Below are positions 51,405-58,972 of a DNA stretch of 64,000 nucleotides, piece by piece (the stretch's first letter is position 1; each line of letters starts with the position of its first letter). Source of the DNA: HXMU1420-13 sp965229525 (lineage in GTDB: Bacteria; Bacteroidota; Rhodothermia; Balneolales; Balneolaceae); NCBI GenBank assembly GCA_965229525.1, contig OZ245886.1:1984001-2048000 (forward strand). The letters run 5' to 3'. The translations under genes were made by a program, and so were the position numbers. The notes beneath the pieces are model-generated. The model saw nothing but the letters and a program-made list of their open reading frames with translations, did not search any database and was not told where the DNA came from.

Positions 51405-52823
51405 CTAGACATCATTTAAGGCCTCGTTGAGTGCCTGTAGACTTTTCTTGGCATCGCCAAAGAACATTTGATTCTTCTCAGCATAGAAAAGTGGATTATC
51501 AATTCCGGCGTAGCCAACATTCAATGAGCGTTTGAAGACGACAGTTCGCTTTGCATTTTCTACATCTAAAATTGGCATACCATAAATTGGGCTACCTGGA
51601 TCTGTTTTTGCAATTGGATTTACCACATCATTCGCACCAATGATTAAAACTACATCGGTAGAAGAAAATTCTGGGTTGATTTCATCCATATCTTTTAACA
51701 GATCATAAGGAACATCAGCTTCAGCTAATAACACGTTCATATGGCCCGGCATACGTCCAGCAACAGGATGTACGCCATATTTTACCTGAACACCTCTGGA
51801 TTCTAGTTTTGTAGCCACTTCTTTAATTATATGCTGAGCTTGAGCAACGGCTAATCCATACCCTGGAACCACCACCACTTTAGAAGCATAGGCAATCTGA
51901 ATTGCAAGGTCATCAGCTGAGGTTTCGCGCACTGTTTTGTCACCTTCTGTAAGTTCACCAGCTGAACCTCCATCGCCGCCAAAGCTACCGAAAATTACGT
52001 TCGCCAATGATCTATTCATAGCCACACACATTATGTTGGTTAAAATGAGACCTGCGGCACCAACTAACGCACCCGAAACAATCAAAAGGTTATTTCCAAG
52101 AACAAATCCCGCCATCGATGCTGCAATACCTGAATACGAGTTCAATAAAGAAATCACAACCGGCATATCTGCGCCGCCAATTGGTATTACAGAGGTGATA
52201 CCAATCAGTAGAGCCACACCTAGAATAATCCAGAAATAAGTAGTGTTAGTAGGATCAAACGTGAAGAAGCCTATCAATACCAAAACACCAATCATTGAAC
52301 CAATGTTGATTACATTTAAACCCGGGAAGGTGATTGAATTTCCAGAAATAAATCCCTGTAATTTTCCAAAGGCAATAAAGCTACCTGTAAAAGTAAGAGC
52401 GCCAATAAAAATACTAAGACCTATTGTAACCAAACTCGAACCCTCGAACATTGTAACATCGGTTGTTCGGGCAAATTCACCCCATGCAACAAGGGCTGAA
52501 GCACCACCACCAAACCCGTTAAATACGGCTACTAGTTCAGGCATTGCAGTCATAGCAACTCGTTTCGCAAGAGTTGCACCAATCAGGCTCCCTACAACAA
52601 CCCCAATAATAATTAATTCAAAAGAGATAATTTCGCGGTCAAAAAGAGTTACAACTACCCCAATAAGCATTCCTATTGCAGCAAGTTGATTTCCACGCCG
52701 TGCTGTTTGAGGTGAGTTCAGAAGTTTTAATCCGCGAATGAAAAATGCGGTTGCTACCAGGTATATAAGTTGAATAGCATCAGGTAGCCAAATGTTAAAG
52801 GTTTCAGGAAGAAATTGGCTCAT
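51405..52823 (-). CDS. pntB: NAD(P) transhydrogenase subunit beta
   Basis: The product is 472 residues: about nine hydrophobic helices in the first ~270 residues (proton channel), followed by the NADP(H)-binding dIII domain ('VVVPGYGLAVAQAQHIIKEV', 'GVHPVAGRMPGHMNVLLAEA' and 'VLIIGANDVVNPIA'). It drives NADP+ reduction by NADH with proton movement. The start overlaps the pntA2 stop by four bases (ATGA). Confidence 0.96.
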   Translation of the reverse strand: MSQFLPETFNIWLPDAIQLIYLVATAFFIRGLKLLNSPQTARRGNQLAAIGMLIGVVVTLFDREIISFELIIIGVVVGSLIGATLAKRVAMTAMPELVAVFNGFGGGASALVAWGEFARTTDVTMFEGSSLVTIGLSIFIGALTFTGSFIAFGKLQGFISGNSITFPGLNVINIGSMIGVLVLIGFFTFDPTNTTYFWIILGVALLIGITSVIPIGGADMPVVISLLNSYSGIAASMAGFVLGNNLLIVSGALVGAAGLILTNIMCVAMNRSLANVIFGSFGGDGGSAGELTEGDKTVRETSADDLAIQIAYASKVVVVPGYGLAVAQAQHIIKEVATKLESRGVQVKYGVHPVAGRMPGHMNVLLAEADVPYDLLKDMDEINPEFSSTDVVLIIGANDVVNPIAKTDPGSPIYGMPILDVENAKRTVVFKRSLNVGYAGIDNPLFYAEKNQMFFGDAKKSLQALNEALNDV

Positions 52824-53110
52824 TTGTCATCCTCCTTTTTCTTAAACATCTCTAGCATGCGATCGGTTACCATAAATCCACCTACCACATTTATAGTAGC
52901 AAAAATAATGGCTGCCAATCCGAGATATCTACCTAGTTCCCCACCAGTACTGCCGGCAACAATTAATGCTCCAACAATGGTGATCCCTGAAATTGCATTT
53001 GCACCACTCATTAACGGAGTGTGTAATGTAGGTGGTACTTTTGAAATCAGCTCGAATCCTATGAAACAAGCCAAAACAAATATGAAAAGTGAAAAGATTA
53101 GTGCAGACAT
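52820..53110 (-). CDS. pntA2: NAD(P) transhydrogenase subunit alpha part 2
   Basis: The product is 96 residues with three or four hydrophobic helices and the conserved 'TPLMSGANAISGITIVGALI'. This is the membrane half of the alpha subunit encoded apart from the NAD-binding half, as in Rhodospirillum-type three-subunit enzymes. It lies two bases after the pntA1 stop and overlaps pntB. Confidence 0.94.
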   Translation of the reverse strand: MSALIFSLFIFVLACFIGFELISKVPPTLHTPLMSGANAISGITIVGALIVAGSTGGELGRYLGLAAIIFATINVVGGFMVTDRMLEMFKKKEDDK

Positions 53111-53112
53111 AG

Positions 53113-54237
53113 TTAATTCGATTTAAGTAATGGAGTAACGATTTCTCCTTTATGGGTGATGGTTGTATTCAGAAGGATCTCATCCTCGAAATCGAATACA
53201 GCTTCACCTTCCTTGATTAAAAGATTTAGAAGGGCTTGCATATTTTTTGCATACAACATGCTTGCATGATTGGCTAACTGGCTAGGCACATTAACAGGTC
53301 CGATAATTTTGACCTCGTTTTTAACAACAGTTTTACCGGCCTCTGTTAATTCGCAGTTTCCGCCATTTTCAGCTGCCAGGTCTACAATAACAGAGCCTGG
53401 TTTCATATCTGCAACCATCTCTTTAGTGATTAATAATGGCGCTGGTTTACCCGGAATTAACGCCGTAGTAATCACGATATCAGACTTTTTTACATGATTA
53501 TGAATAACTTGTTTTTGTCGTTCCTGGCTATCTTTCGATAACTCCTTAGCGTACCCGCCTTTTGTTTCAGTATCCTCATCTTCTAATGGGACTTCAACAA
53601 ATTTTGCACCTAAAGATTCAACTTGCTCTTTAACAACAGGGCGTACATCATAAGCTTCAACAACGGCACCTAGTTTTCTACACGTTGCAATTGCTTGTAA
53701 TCCAGCAACACCGGCACCTAGAATCAATGCCTTTGAAGGGGGTATGGTACCCGCCGCTGTCATCATCATGGGGAAATATTTATCCAGGTTATTAGCGGCA
53801 ATTAAAGATGCTTTATACCCGGCAATTGAACTCATGGATGACAATGCATCCATATTTTGAGCTCTGGAAATTCGTGGAATGGCATCCATTCCCATCGACG
53901 TAATACCTTTCGATTTCAGCAGTTCAACGAGTTTTGGATTTTGAAGTGCCCAGATAAAGCAAACCAGAATAGCCCCTTCTTTCATCAAGCTGATATCATC
54001 TTCTGATGGGGTTTGCACGGCTAGCACTAGATCAGCAGCCGATAGAAGAGATTTTCTATTTTTCGCAATTTCTGCACCAGCCTCAATATATTGGCTATCC
54101 AAAAAGTTTGATGCTAATCCTGCATCTTTTTCAATTTGTACAGTTAAGCCATTTTTTGAGAGCTTTCCGGTTATTTCGGGTGTTATCGAAACCCTTTGTT
54201 CAAATTTTGCCGTTTCCTTTGGGATTGCAATAATCAA
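53113..54237 (-). CDS. pntA1: NAD(P) transhydrogenase subunit alpha part 1
   Basis: The product is 374 residues of the AlaDH/PNT fold: 'IAIPKETAKFEQRVSITPEI' at the N-terminus, the NAD-binding 'ALILGAGVAGLQAIATCRKL' and 'VIVDLAAENGGNCELTEAGK'. It binds NAD(H) in the cytoplasm. The start is TTG, fixed by a strong GGAGG six bases upstream, and no ATG is suitable. It is first of the three-gene pnt operon, which supplies NADPH for biosynthesis and for the thioredoxin system encoded nearby. Confidence 0.95.
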   Translation of the reverse strand: MIIAIPKETAKFEQRVSITPEITGKLSKNGLTVQIEKDAGLASNFLDSQYIEAGAEIAKNRKSLLSAADLVLAVQTPSEDDISLMKEGAILVCFIWALQNPKLVELLKSKGITSMGMDAIPRISRAQNMDALSSMSSIAGYKASLIAANNLDKYFPMMMTAAGTIPPSKALILGAGVAGLQAIATCRKLGAVVEAYDVRPVVKEQVESLGAKFVEVPLEDEDTETKGGYAKELSKDSQERQKQVIHNHVKKSDIVITTALIPGKPAPLLITKEMVADMKPGSVIVDLAAENGGNCELTEAGKTVVKNEVKIIGPVNVPSQLANHASMLYAKNMQALLNLLIKEGEAVFDFEDEILLNTTITHKGEIVTPLLKSN

Positions 54238-54441
54238 AGTTTACCTCCAACCTTAGTTTGGTTCAACATAATGAAATTGATGTTTTGCACAAATAAATCT
54301 GGGAGCGCTTTTTATTAAAACTAAATGAATCATAATTATAATTTTTCGTTTCCAGAGGTACATTTCGAGCATCATTGGGTCAAAATGAGTTTTTATTGTG
54401 AAGAAAATGTATACTTAATGAAATTATTTGGGGGAAAAATC

Positions 54442-55530
54442 ATGAAGTACCTGTTCCATTCCTTTTTATTTTTGTTGATTTCTGTTGGTTTTGTTTCATG
54501 TGATGATGTAGATCTTAGTTTAGAGGAAAACCAAGCAGAAGAAGTTCTCGGGTTGTGGAAAATTGATAATGCAAACAAATTTACTTTTGTATTTATCAGT
54601 AATGCCGAGTTTAATTTTTATGAACTTGATCGAAATCTAGACTGTGTAGAAACAACAGCATATCAAGTTATAAAAAGAGATGGTTCAGGGTTTTTCCAGG
54701 TACAACAAGAAGATGGTTCTCCCATAGTATTTGCAGTAACCAATCAGGATGGTCAACTTAGAATTCGATCAATTGATGACCCAGAACAAGGGCTTACATA
54801 TTACTGGCCAACCACCATAGATGTTACCAGAAAAACTGAATGCTTAAAGGAAACGGATATTCAAGGTAAGTGGGAGTTTACAAACCAGGATGGCACAACA
54901 TATGTGGATATATCAGATGATTCGATTAAAGTTATCAGCGAAATTGTAGATGAAAACTGTTTTGAAATAATTGACTACAGAATCGATGGCAGAGCTGAAA
55001 ATATCTATAAACTTATTGATGAGATCGCCACAGGCTTTGTTGCTGAATTATTTGTCGAGATTAAAAGGACACAAACAGGCTTAGAAATTACCCTAGAAGA
55101 AGACGGGACAACTAATACCGATAGTTACAGAAGTTCAAATGTTGATTTGACCGGTATTGGGCCAGATTGCGGCTTAAAGTTTCCAGGCGGTACAGAAGGA
55201 ATATGGGAATTTGAAGCGGTTGCAAACACTGCTGCAAGTTTATTACACCTTGAAATGGATCAAGATACATTGCGATACTACACAAAGATTGTAGATCAAG
55301 GGTGTATTGATATTAATAATCACCCAGTCAGAGCTAAAAGATCGAACACCTATTTTCTTTCAGATGTAAATTCAGAAACAGTTGATTTAATTTATCAGAT
55401 ATTTTTTGAAACCGACGATGTACTTATAACTAGGATTACTGATATTAATTCAACTTTTGATGAAAGGTTTATACGATCTACAACTACCATTGATGAGCTT
55501 GAATCCAATATCTGTACCATCGATTTCTAA
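54442..55530 (+). CDS. Lipoprotein made of three lipocalin-like repeats
   Basis: The product is 362 residues from the ATG at 54442, which has a GGGGG-rich leader; the longer frame from 54325 has no leader-like start. The lipobox is 'GFVSC'. The mature part divides into three units of about 110 residues, each opening with a G-x-W motif ('VLGLWKIDN', 'IQGKWEFTN', 'TEGIWEFEA'). Each carries a Cys in a 'DCVE/NCFE/GCID' turn and ends near a second Cys ('KTECLKE', 'GPDCGLK', 'SNICTID'). The G-x-W opening recalls lipocalin-like folds, and the Cys pairs may be disulfides. Function unknown. Confidence 0.7.
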   Translation: MKYLFHSFLFLLISVGFVSCDDVDLSLEENQAEEVLGLWKIDNANKFTFVFISNAEFNFYELDRNLDCVETTAYQVIKRDGSGFFQVQQEDGSPIVFAVTNQDGQLRIRSIDDPEQGLTYYWPTTIDVTRKTECLKETDIQGKWEFTNQDGTTYVDISDDSIKVISEIVDENCFEIIDYRIDGRAENIYKLIDEIATGFVAELFVEIKRTQTGLEITLEEDGTTNTDSYRSSNVDLTGIGPDCGLKFPGGTEGIWEFEAVANTAASLLHLEMDQDTLRYYTKIVDQGCIDINNHPVRAKRSNTYFLSDVNSETVDLIYQIFFETDDVLITRITDINSTFDERFIRSTTTIDELESNICTIDF

Positions 55531-55620
55531 GGATTTAGCTATAGAAACTATAGGAAGTTTCAAACCAATATTTGTTTTGCATTGTGTATTTTAGTCCGAA
55601 TTATTTTTTAGGATACTGAT

Positions 55621-56595
55621 ATGGAAGACATTGCAAACAAAACATTTAAGGTAGTTATAATTGGAAGTGGTCCTGCAGGGCTAACCGCTGCATTATACGC
55701 AGCAAGGGCCGACCTAAGCCCAATTGTATTTGAAGGGCCTGAACCGGGTGGTCAACTTATGACAACTACAGATGTAGAGAATTTCCCTGGGTACCCAAAT
55801 GGAGTAATGGGTCCTCAAATGATGCAAGATTTTAGAGAGCAAGCATCTAAATTTGGTGCGGACTTACGATACGGTTACGTAACCGATATTGAATTTGGTG
55901 ATCGCCCATATAAACTTACAGTAGATGAGAAAACTACGATCTACGCGCACACTATTATTATTTCAACCGGTGCAAGTGCAATGTGGTTAGGTATCGAAAG
56001 TGAGACTAAATTAAGAGGTCGCGGAGTTAGTGCTTGTGCTACTTGTGATGGCGCTTTTTTCAGAAATCAACATGTAGCAATTGTAGGCGGGGGAGATACT
56101 GCAATGGAGGAAGCTACTTTCCTCACGAAGTTTGCCAGTAAAGTTACCGTCGTTCATCGACGTGATGAGTTACGTGCTTCAAAAGCTATGCAAGCAAAAG
56201 CTTTTGCCAACGATAAAATAGAATTTGCCTGGGATAGTGAAGTTGAAGAAGTATTAGGTGATCAGGTAGTGGAAGGAATTCGCATTAAAAACAGAAAAAC
56301 TGGAGAATCAACAGTCCTTGAAGATGTAACTGGTGTATTTGTAGCTATTGGTCATAAACCAAATACCGATCTTTTTAAAGGTGTACTTACGATGGATGAT
56401 GTGGGATATATTCAAACTCAAGGTCAATCCACAAAAACTGATTTGCCCGGTATTTTTGCTTGTGGTGATGCGATGGATTCATTCTATCGCCAGGCAGTTA
56501 CTGCAGCTGGAACAGGTTGCAAAGCAGCCTTAGACGCCGAACACTATCTCGGCGACTTAACCCCAGAAGAACTTGCTGAAGTTGTAGCTCAGTAA
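55621..56595 (+). CDS. trxB: Thioredoxin reductase
   Basis: This 324-residue NADPH-dependent flavoenzyme reduces thioredoxin. It has FAD motif 'VIIGSGPAGLTAALYAARAD', redox-active 'SACATCDGAFFRN' (CATC), NADPH motif 'VAIVGGGDTAMEEA' and C-terminal FAD motif 'GIFACGDAMDSFYRQAVTAA'. Length and order are those of the low-molecular-weight enzymes. It is a single gene with its own terminator. Confidence 0.95.
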   Translation: MEDIANKTFKVVIIGSGPAGLTAALYAARADLSPIVFEGPEPGGQLMTTTDVENFPGYPNGVMGPQMMQDFREQASKFGADLRYGYVTDIEFGDRPYKLTVDEKTTIYAHTIIISTGASAMWLGIESETKLRGRGVSACATCDGAFFRNQHVAIVGGGDTAMEEATFLTKFASKVTVVHRRDELRASKAMQAKAFANDKIEFAWDSEVEEVLGDQVVEGIRIKNRKTGESTVLEDVTGVFVAIGHKPNTDLFKGVLTMDDVGYIQTQGQSTKTDLPGIFACGDAMDSFYRQAVTAAGTGCKAALDAEHYLGDLTPEELAEVVAQ

Positions 56596-56630
56596 AAAAG
56601 AAAAGCCGGACTATTTAGCCCGGCTTTTTA
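56594..56630. terminator. Bidirectional intrinsic terminator between trxB and the DUF4342 gene
   Basis: The 9-bp stem AAAAGCCGG / CCGGCTTTT (56601-56628) has a 10-base loop with T-rich flanks on both strands (TTTTTA on plus, CTTTTTT on minus). It serves trxB and the convergent DUF4342 gene. Confidence 0.8.
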
Positions 56631-56636
56631 ATAAGC

Positions 56637-57071
56637 TTATTTCTTTTTCTTCTTCCCGACCGTTTTTTCTTCTTTCTCTTCCTCTTGAGTTTCTTCATCG
56701 GTTGAAGCTTTTTCTTCAGTCGTGCTCTCTTCTTCGTCTTCAGTGATTTCGATGATTTCTGCATCTACAGAAAATTCATCTTCATCATCTTCGATTTCTC
56801 TCTCAACCAAGATTTGATAATCATTGATAAACATGGCGAACATGCCAATTGCGGAAATAACCGGAGCCATTGCCCCAACTAGTGCTGCACCACCAACACC
56901 TACTGCAAGTTGTGTTTGAAAAACTACTTCGCCCTCACTGTTCTTAATAATCAATCGGCGTGCGCTACCCTCTTTAATAAATTCGCGAATCTTGGAGATA
57001 ACTTCGTTTACTCCACCCTGCACTTCTTCAAAAATGTGCTTTGCCTTTGTTTTTGCCTCTTCTTTCTTCAT
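56637..57071 (-). CDS. DUF4342-like protein with long acidic tail
   Basis: The product is 144 residues. The N-terminal ~95 match the DUF4342 pattern: 'VNEVISKIREFIKEGSARRL' followed by 'IIKNSEGEVVFQTQLAVGVG' and a hydrophobic 'ALVGAMAPVISAIGMFAMFI'. The remaining ~50 residues are almost only Glu, Asp, Thr and Ser and end in poly-Lys, an extension not usual for the family. The domain may bind at the membrane. Function unknown. Confidence 0.75.
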   Translation of the reverse strand: MKKEEAKTKAKHIFEEVQGGVNEVISKIREFIKEGSARRLIIKNSEGEVVFQTQLAVGVGGAALVGAMAPVISAIGMFAMFINDYQILVEREIEDDEDEFSVDAEIIEITEDEEESTTEEKASTDEETQEEEKEEKTVGKKKKK

Positions 57072-57161
57072 GATATGTGCAATTTATATAAAATTTTTTG
57101 TAAGGAGTTACCTCCATCGGAGTCTAACTACGAAAAGCAAAAAAAAAAGATTCAAAGACAA

Positions 57162-58703
57162 ATGCTAGCTAGAGTATACTGCGCATCAACTGTAGGGGTA
57201 GATGCAAAAATCATAGACGTAGAAACCCATCATACCAATGGAATGGTAAAGTTTTTCCTGGTAGGATTGCCTGACCGAGCAGTATCAGAGTCTCGAGATC
57301 GAGTGGAAGCAGCCATTCGAAATACCGGTTCTTATTATCCATTAGGAAGAATTACAGTAAATCTCGCCCCAGCCGATTTACCGAAAGAAGGGAATGCTTT
57401 TGATCTTCCAATTGCGATCGGACTGTTAAGAATGTCTGGGCAACTTCATACAGAAAAACTTGAAGATACCGTAATGATGGGGGAATTGGCTCTGGATGGT
57501 AAAATTCGACCAATTAAAGGAGTGCTTCCTATTGCAGTTGAGGCAAAAAAACAGGGGTTCAAATATCTAATTGTTCCTAGAGATAATGGTCCAGAGGCAG
57601 CAGTGGTAGATGGAATAGAGATATTTCCATTCGACCATTTAAACGAAGTTAAAGATTGGTTGGAGAATCGTGGGAACCTTGATCCCTATAACATTGATGT
57701 ACAACATGTATTCTCGAAAAATGGTAAGTATGAGGCGTTGGATTTCAGTGATGTTCGTGGACAAGAAAATGTAAAGCGAGCCTTGGAGATAGCTGCAGCT
57801 GGTGGACATAATGTGGTAATGGTAGGTCCTCCTGGTTCAGGAAAAACAATGATGGCTCGTCGAATTCCAACCATTTTACCACCATTAAGCCTGGACGAGT
57901 CGCTTGAAACAACCAAAGTGCATTCAGTTTCCGGTTTGATGCAAAGTGGAAAAGCACTCATAACATCTCGACCATTTAGAGCTCCACATCACACGGTATC
58001 TGATGTAGCCTTAGTGGGTGGTGGTGGAATTCCAATGCCGGGTGAGATTTCAATGGCTCATAATGGAGTCCTTTTTTTAGATGAACTTCCTGAATTCAAA
58101 AGAAGTGCATTAGAAGTTATGCGCCAACCTTTAGAAGATGGTTTTGTATCTATTTCAAGAGCAAGGATGAGCGTAACCTATCCCAGTAGAGTAATGCTGG
58201 TTGCTAGCATGAACCCATCACCAAGCGGGGATTGGTATAATCCTGCTGAGGTAAATGGTACATCGTCAATTCAGATGCAACGATATTTATCTAAGATAAG
58301 TGGCCCACTTTTAGATCGAATTGATTTACATATTGAAGTAAATAAAGTGAGTTATGATGAACTTTCTGGAAAAGCAAAAGGTGAAAGTTCCGAAATAATT
58401 CGAGACCGTGTTGTTGAGGCTCGCGAAATTCAGTCTACCCGATTTTTAGGAATAAAGGGTGTGTATTCGAATTCACAGATGAATACACGACAGGTTCGAA
58501 AGGTATGCGAATTAGACGAGCAGAGTTCTTCAATTCTCAAACAAGCCATTACTTCGCTAGGATTATCTGCACGTGCCTATGATCGAATTTTAAAAGTAAG
58601 TAGAACGGTTGCTGATCTGGATAAGTCGGAGCGAATTCAATCCCATCATGTAGCAGAGGCAATTCAATATCGCAGTTTAGATAGAGATGGTTGGCTTGGG
58701 TAA
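57162..58703 (+). CDS. comM: ComM/YifB-type Mg-chelatase-like AAA+ ATPase
   Basis: The product is 513 residues from the ATG at 57162; the longer frame crosses the divergent gene. An N-terminal Lon-like ChlI domain (about 1-180; 'LVGLPDRAVSESRDRVEAAI') precedes the AAA+ core with Walker A 'VGPPGSGKTMMARRI', 'FRAPHHTVSDVALVGGG' and 'GVLFLDELPEFKRSALEVMR'. The motif that reads NPCPCG in many homologues is 'NPSPSG' here. ComM is a hexameric helicase that helps branch migration when incoming DNA recombines during natural transformation. Confidence 0.93.
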   Translation: MLARVYCASTVGVDAKIIDVETHHTNGMVKFFLVGLPDRAVSESRDRVEAAIRNTGSYYPLGRITVNLAPADLPKEGNAFDLPIAIGLLRMSGQLHTEKLEDTVMMGELALDGKIRPIKGVLPIAVEAKKQGFKYLIVPRDNGPEAAVVDGIEIFPFDHLNEVKDWLENRGNLDPYNIDVQHVFSKNGKYEALDFSDVRGQENVKRALEIAAAGGHNVVMVGPPGSGKTMMARRIPTILPPLSLDESLETTKVHSVSGLMQSGKALITSRPFRAPHHTVSDVALVGGGGIPMPGEISMAHNGVLFLDELPEFKRSALEVMRQPLEDGFVSISRARMSVTYPSRVMLVASMNPSPSGDWYNPAEVNGTSSIQMQRYLSKISGPLLDRIDLHIEVNKVSYDELSGKAKGESSEIIRDRVVEAREIQSTRFLGIKGVYSNSQMNTRQVRKVCELDEQSSSILKQAITSLGLSARAYDRILKVSRTVADLDKSERIQSHHVAEAIQYRSLDRDGWLG

Positions 58704-58728
58704 TTTTCAAATTAGAACGAGGTTTCAC

Positions 58729-58827
58729 ATGAATATGCGGTGCATGATTGGGAAACTATTTGGTACACTATTTGTACAAAGATTTGTAGTAAAGGACTAC
58801 AGAATTAAATGTTGGAGGTTGATATGA
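58729..58827 (+). CDS. Putative micro-ORF (32 aa), possibly a leader peptide
   Basis: A 32-codon frame with GAGG (58719-58722) seven bases before its ATG. Its TGA overlaps the ATG of the next micro-ORF (ATGA, 58824-58827), as in coupled genes. The peptide is basic with no known motif. It contains a TTTGTACAAA palindrome in its DNA. Being this short, it may be chance. Confidence 0.3.
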   Translation: MNMRCMIGKLFGTLFVQRFVVKDYRIKCWRLI

Positions 58828-58913
58828 GGAATGACTCGACATATTGGCAGAGTAACCTGATTTTCACTTTACCGATTATTCTTATCATTTTATACCTATT
58901 CATACTGCTTTAG
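58824..58913 (+). CDS. Putative single-helix membrane microprotein (29 aa)
   Basis: A 29-codon frame with a textbook GGAGG (58814-58818) five bases before the ATG. The product has a short polar start ('MRNDSTYWQSN') and then an uninterrupted hydrophobic helix 'LIFTLPIILIILYLFILL' to the stop. The 'YWQSNL' turn before a helix recalls the small subunits of DUF4212-type symporters, but those are longer. It sits between comM and priA. Confidence 0.45.
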   Translation: MRNDSTYWQSNLIFTLPIILIILYLFILL

Positions 58914-58972
58914 GTTGATTTGAGCCCAATATTTGGATATGCTTTCAACAAAAAAACTATCCACGGGCTAAT

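Noticed and set aside
56910..57161. N-terminal extension of ComM
   Set aside because: It runs antisense through the DUF4342 gene; the ATG at 57162 gives a normal-length ComM.
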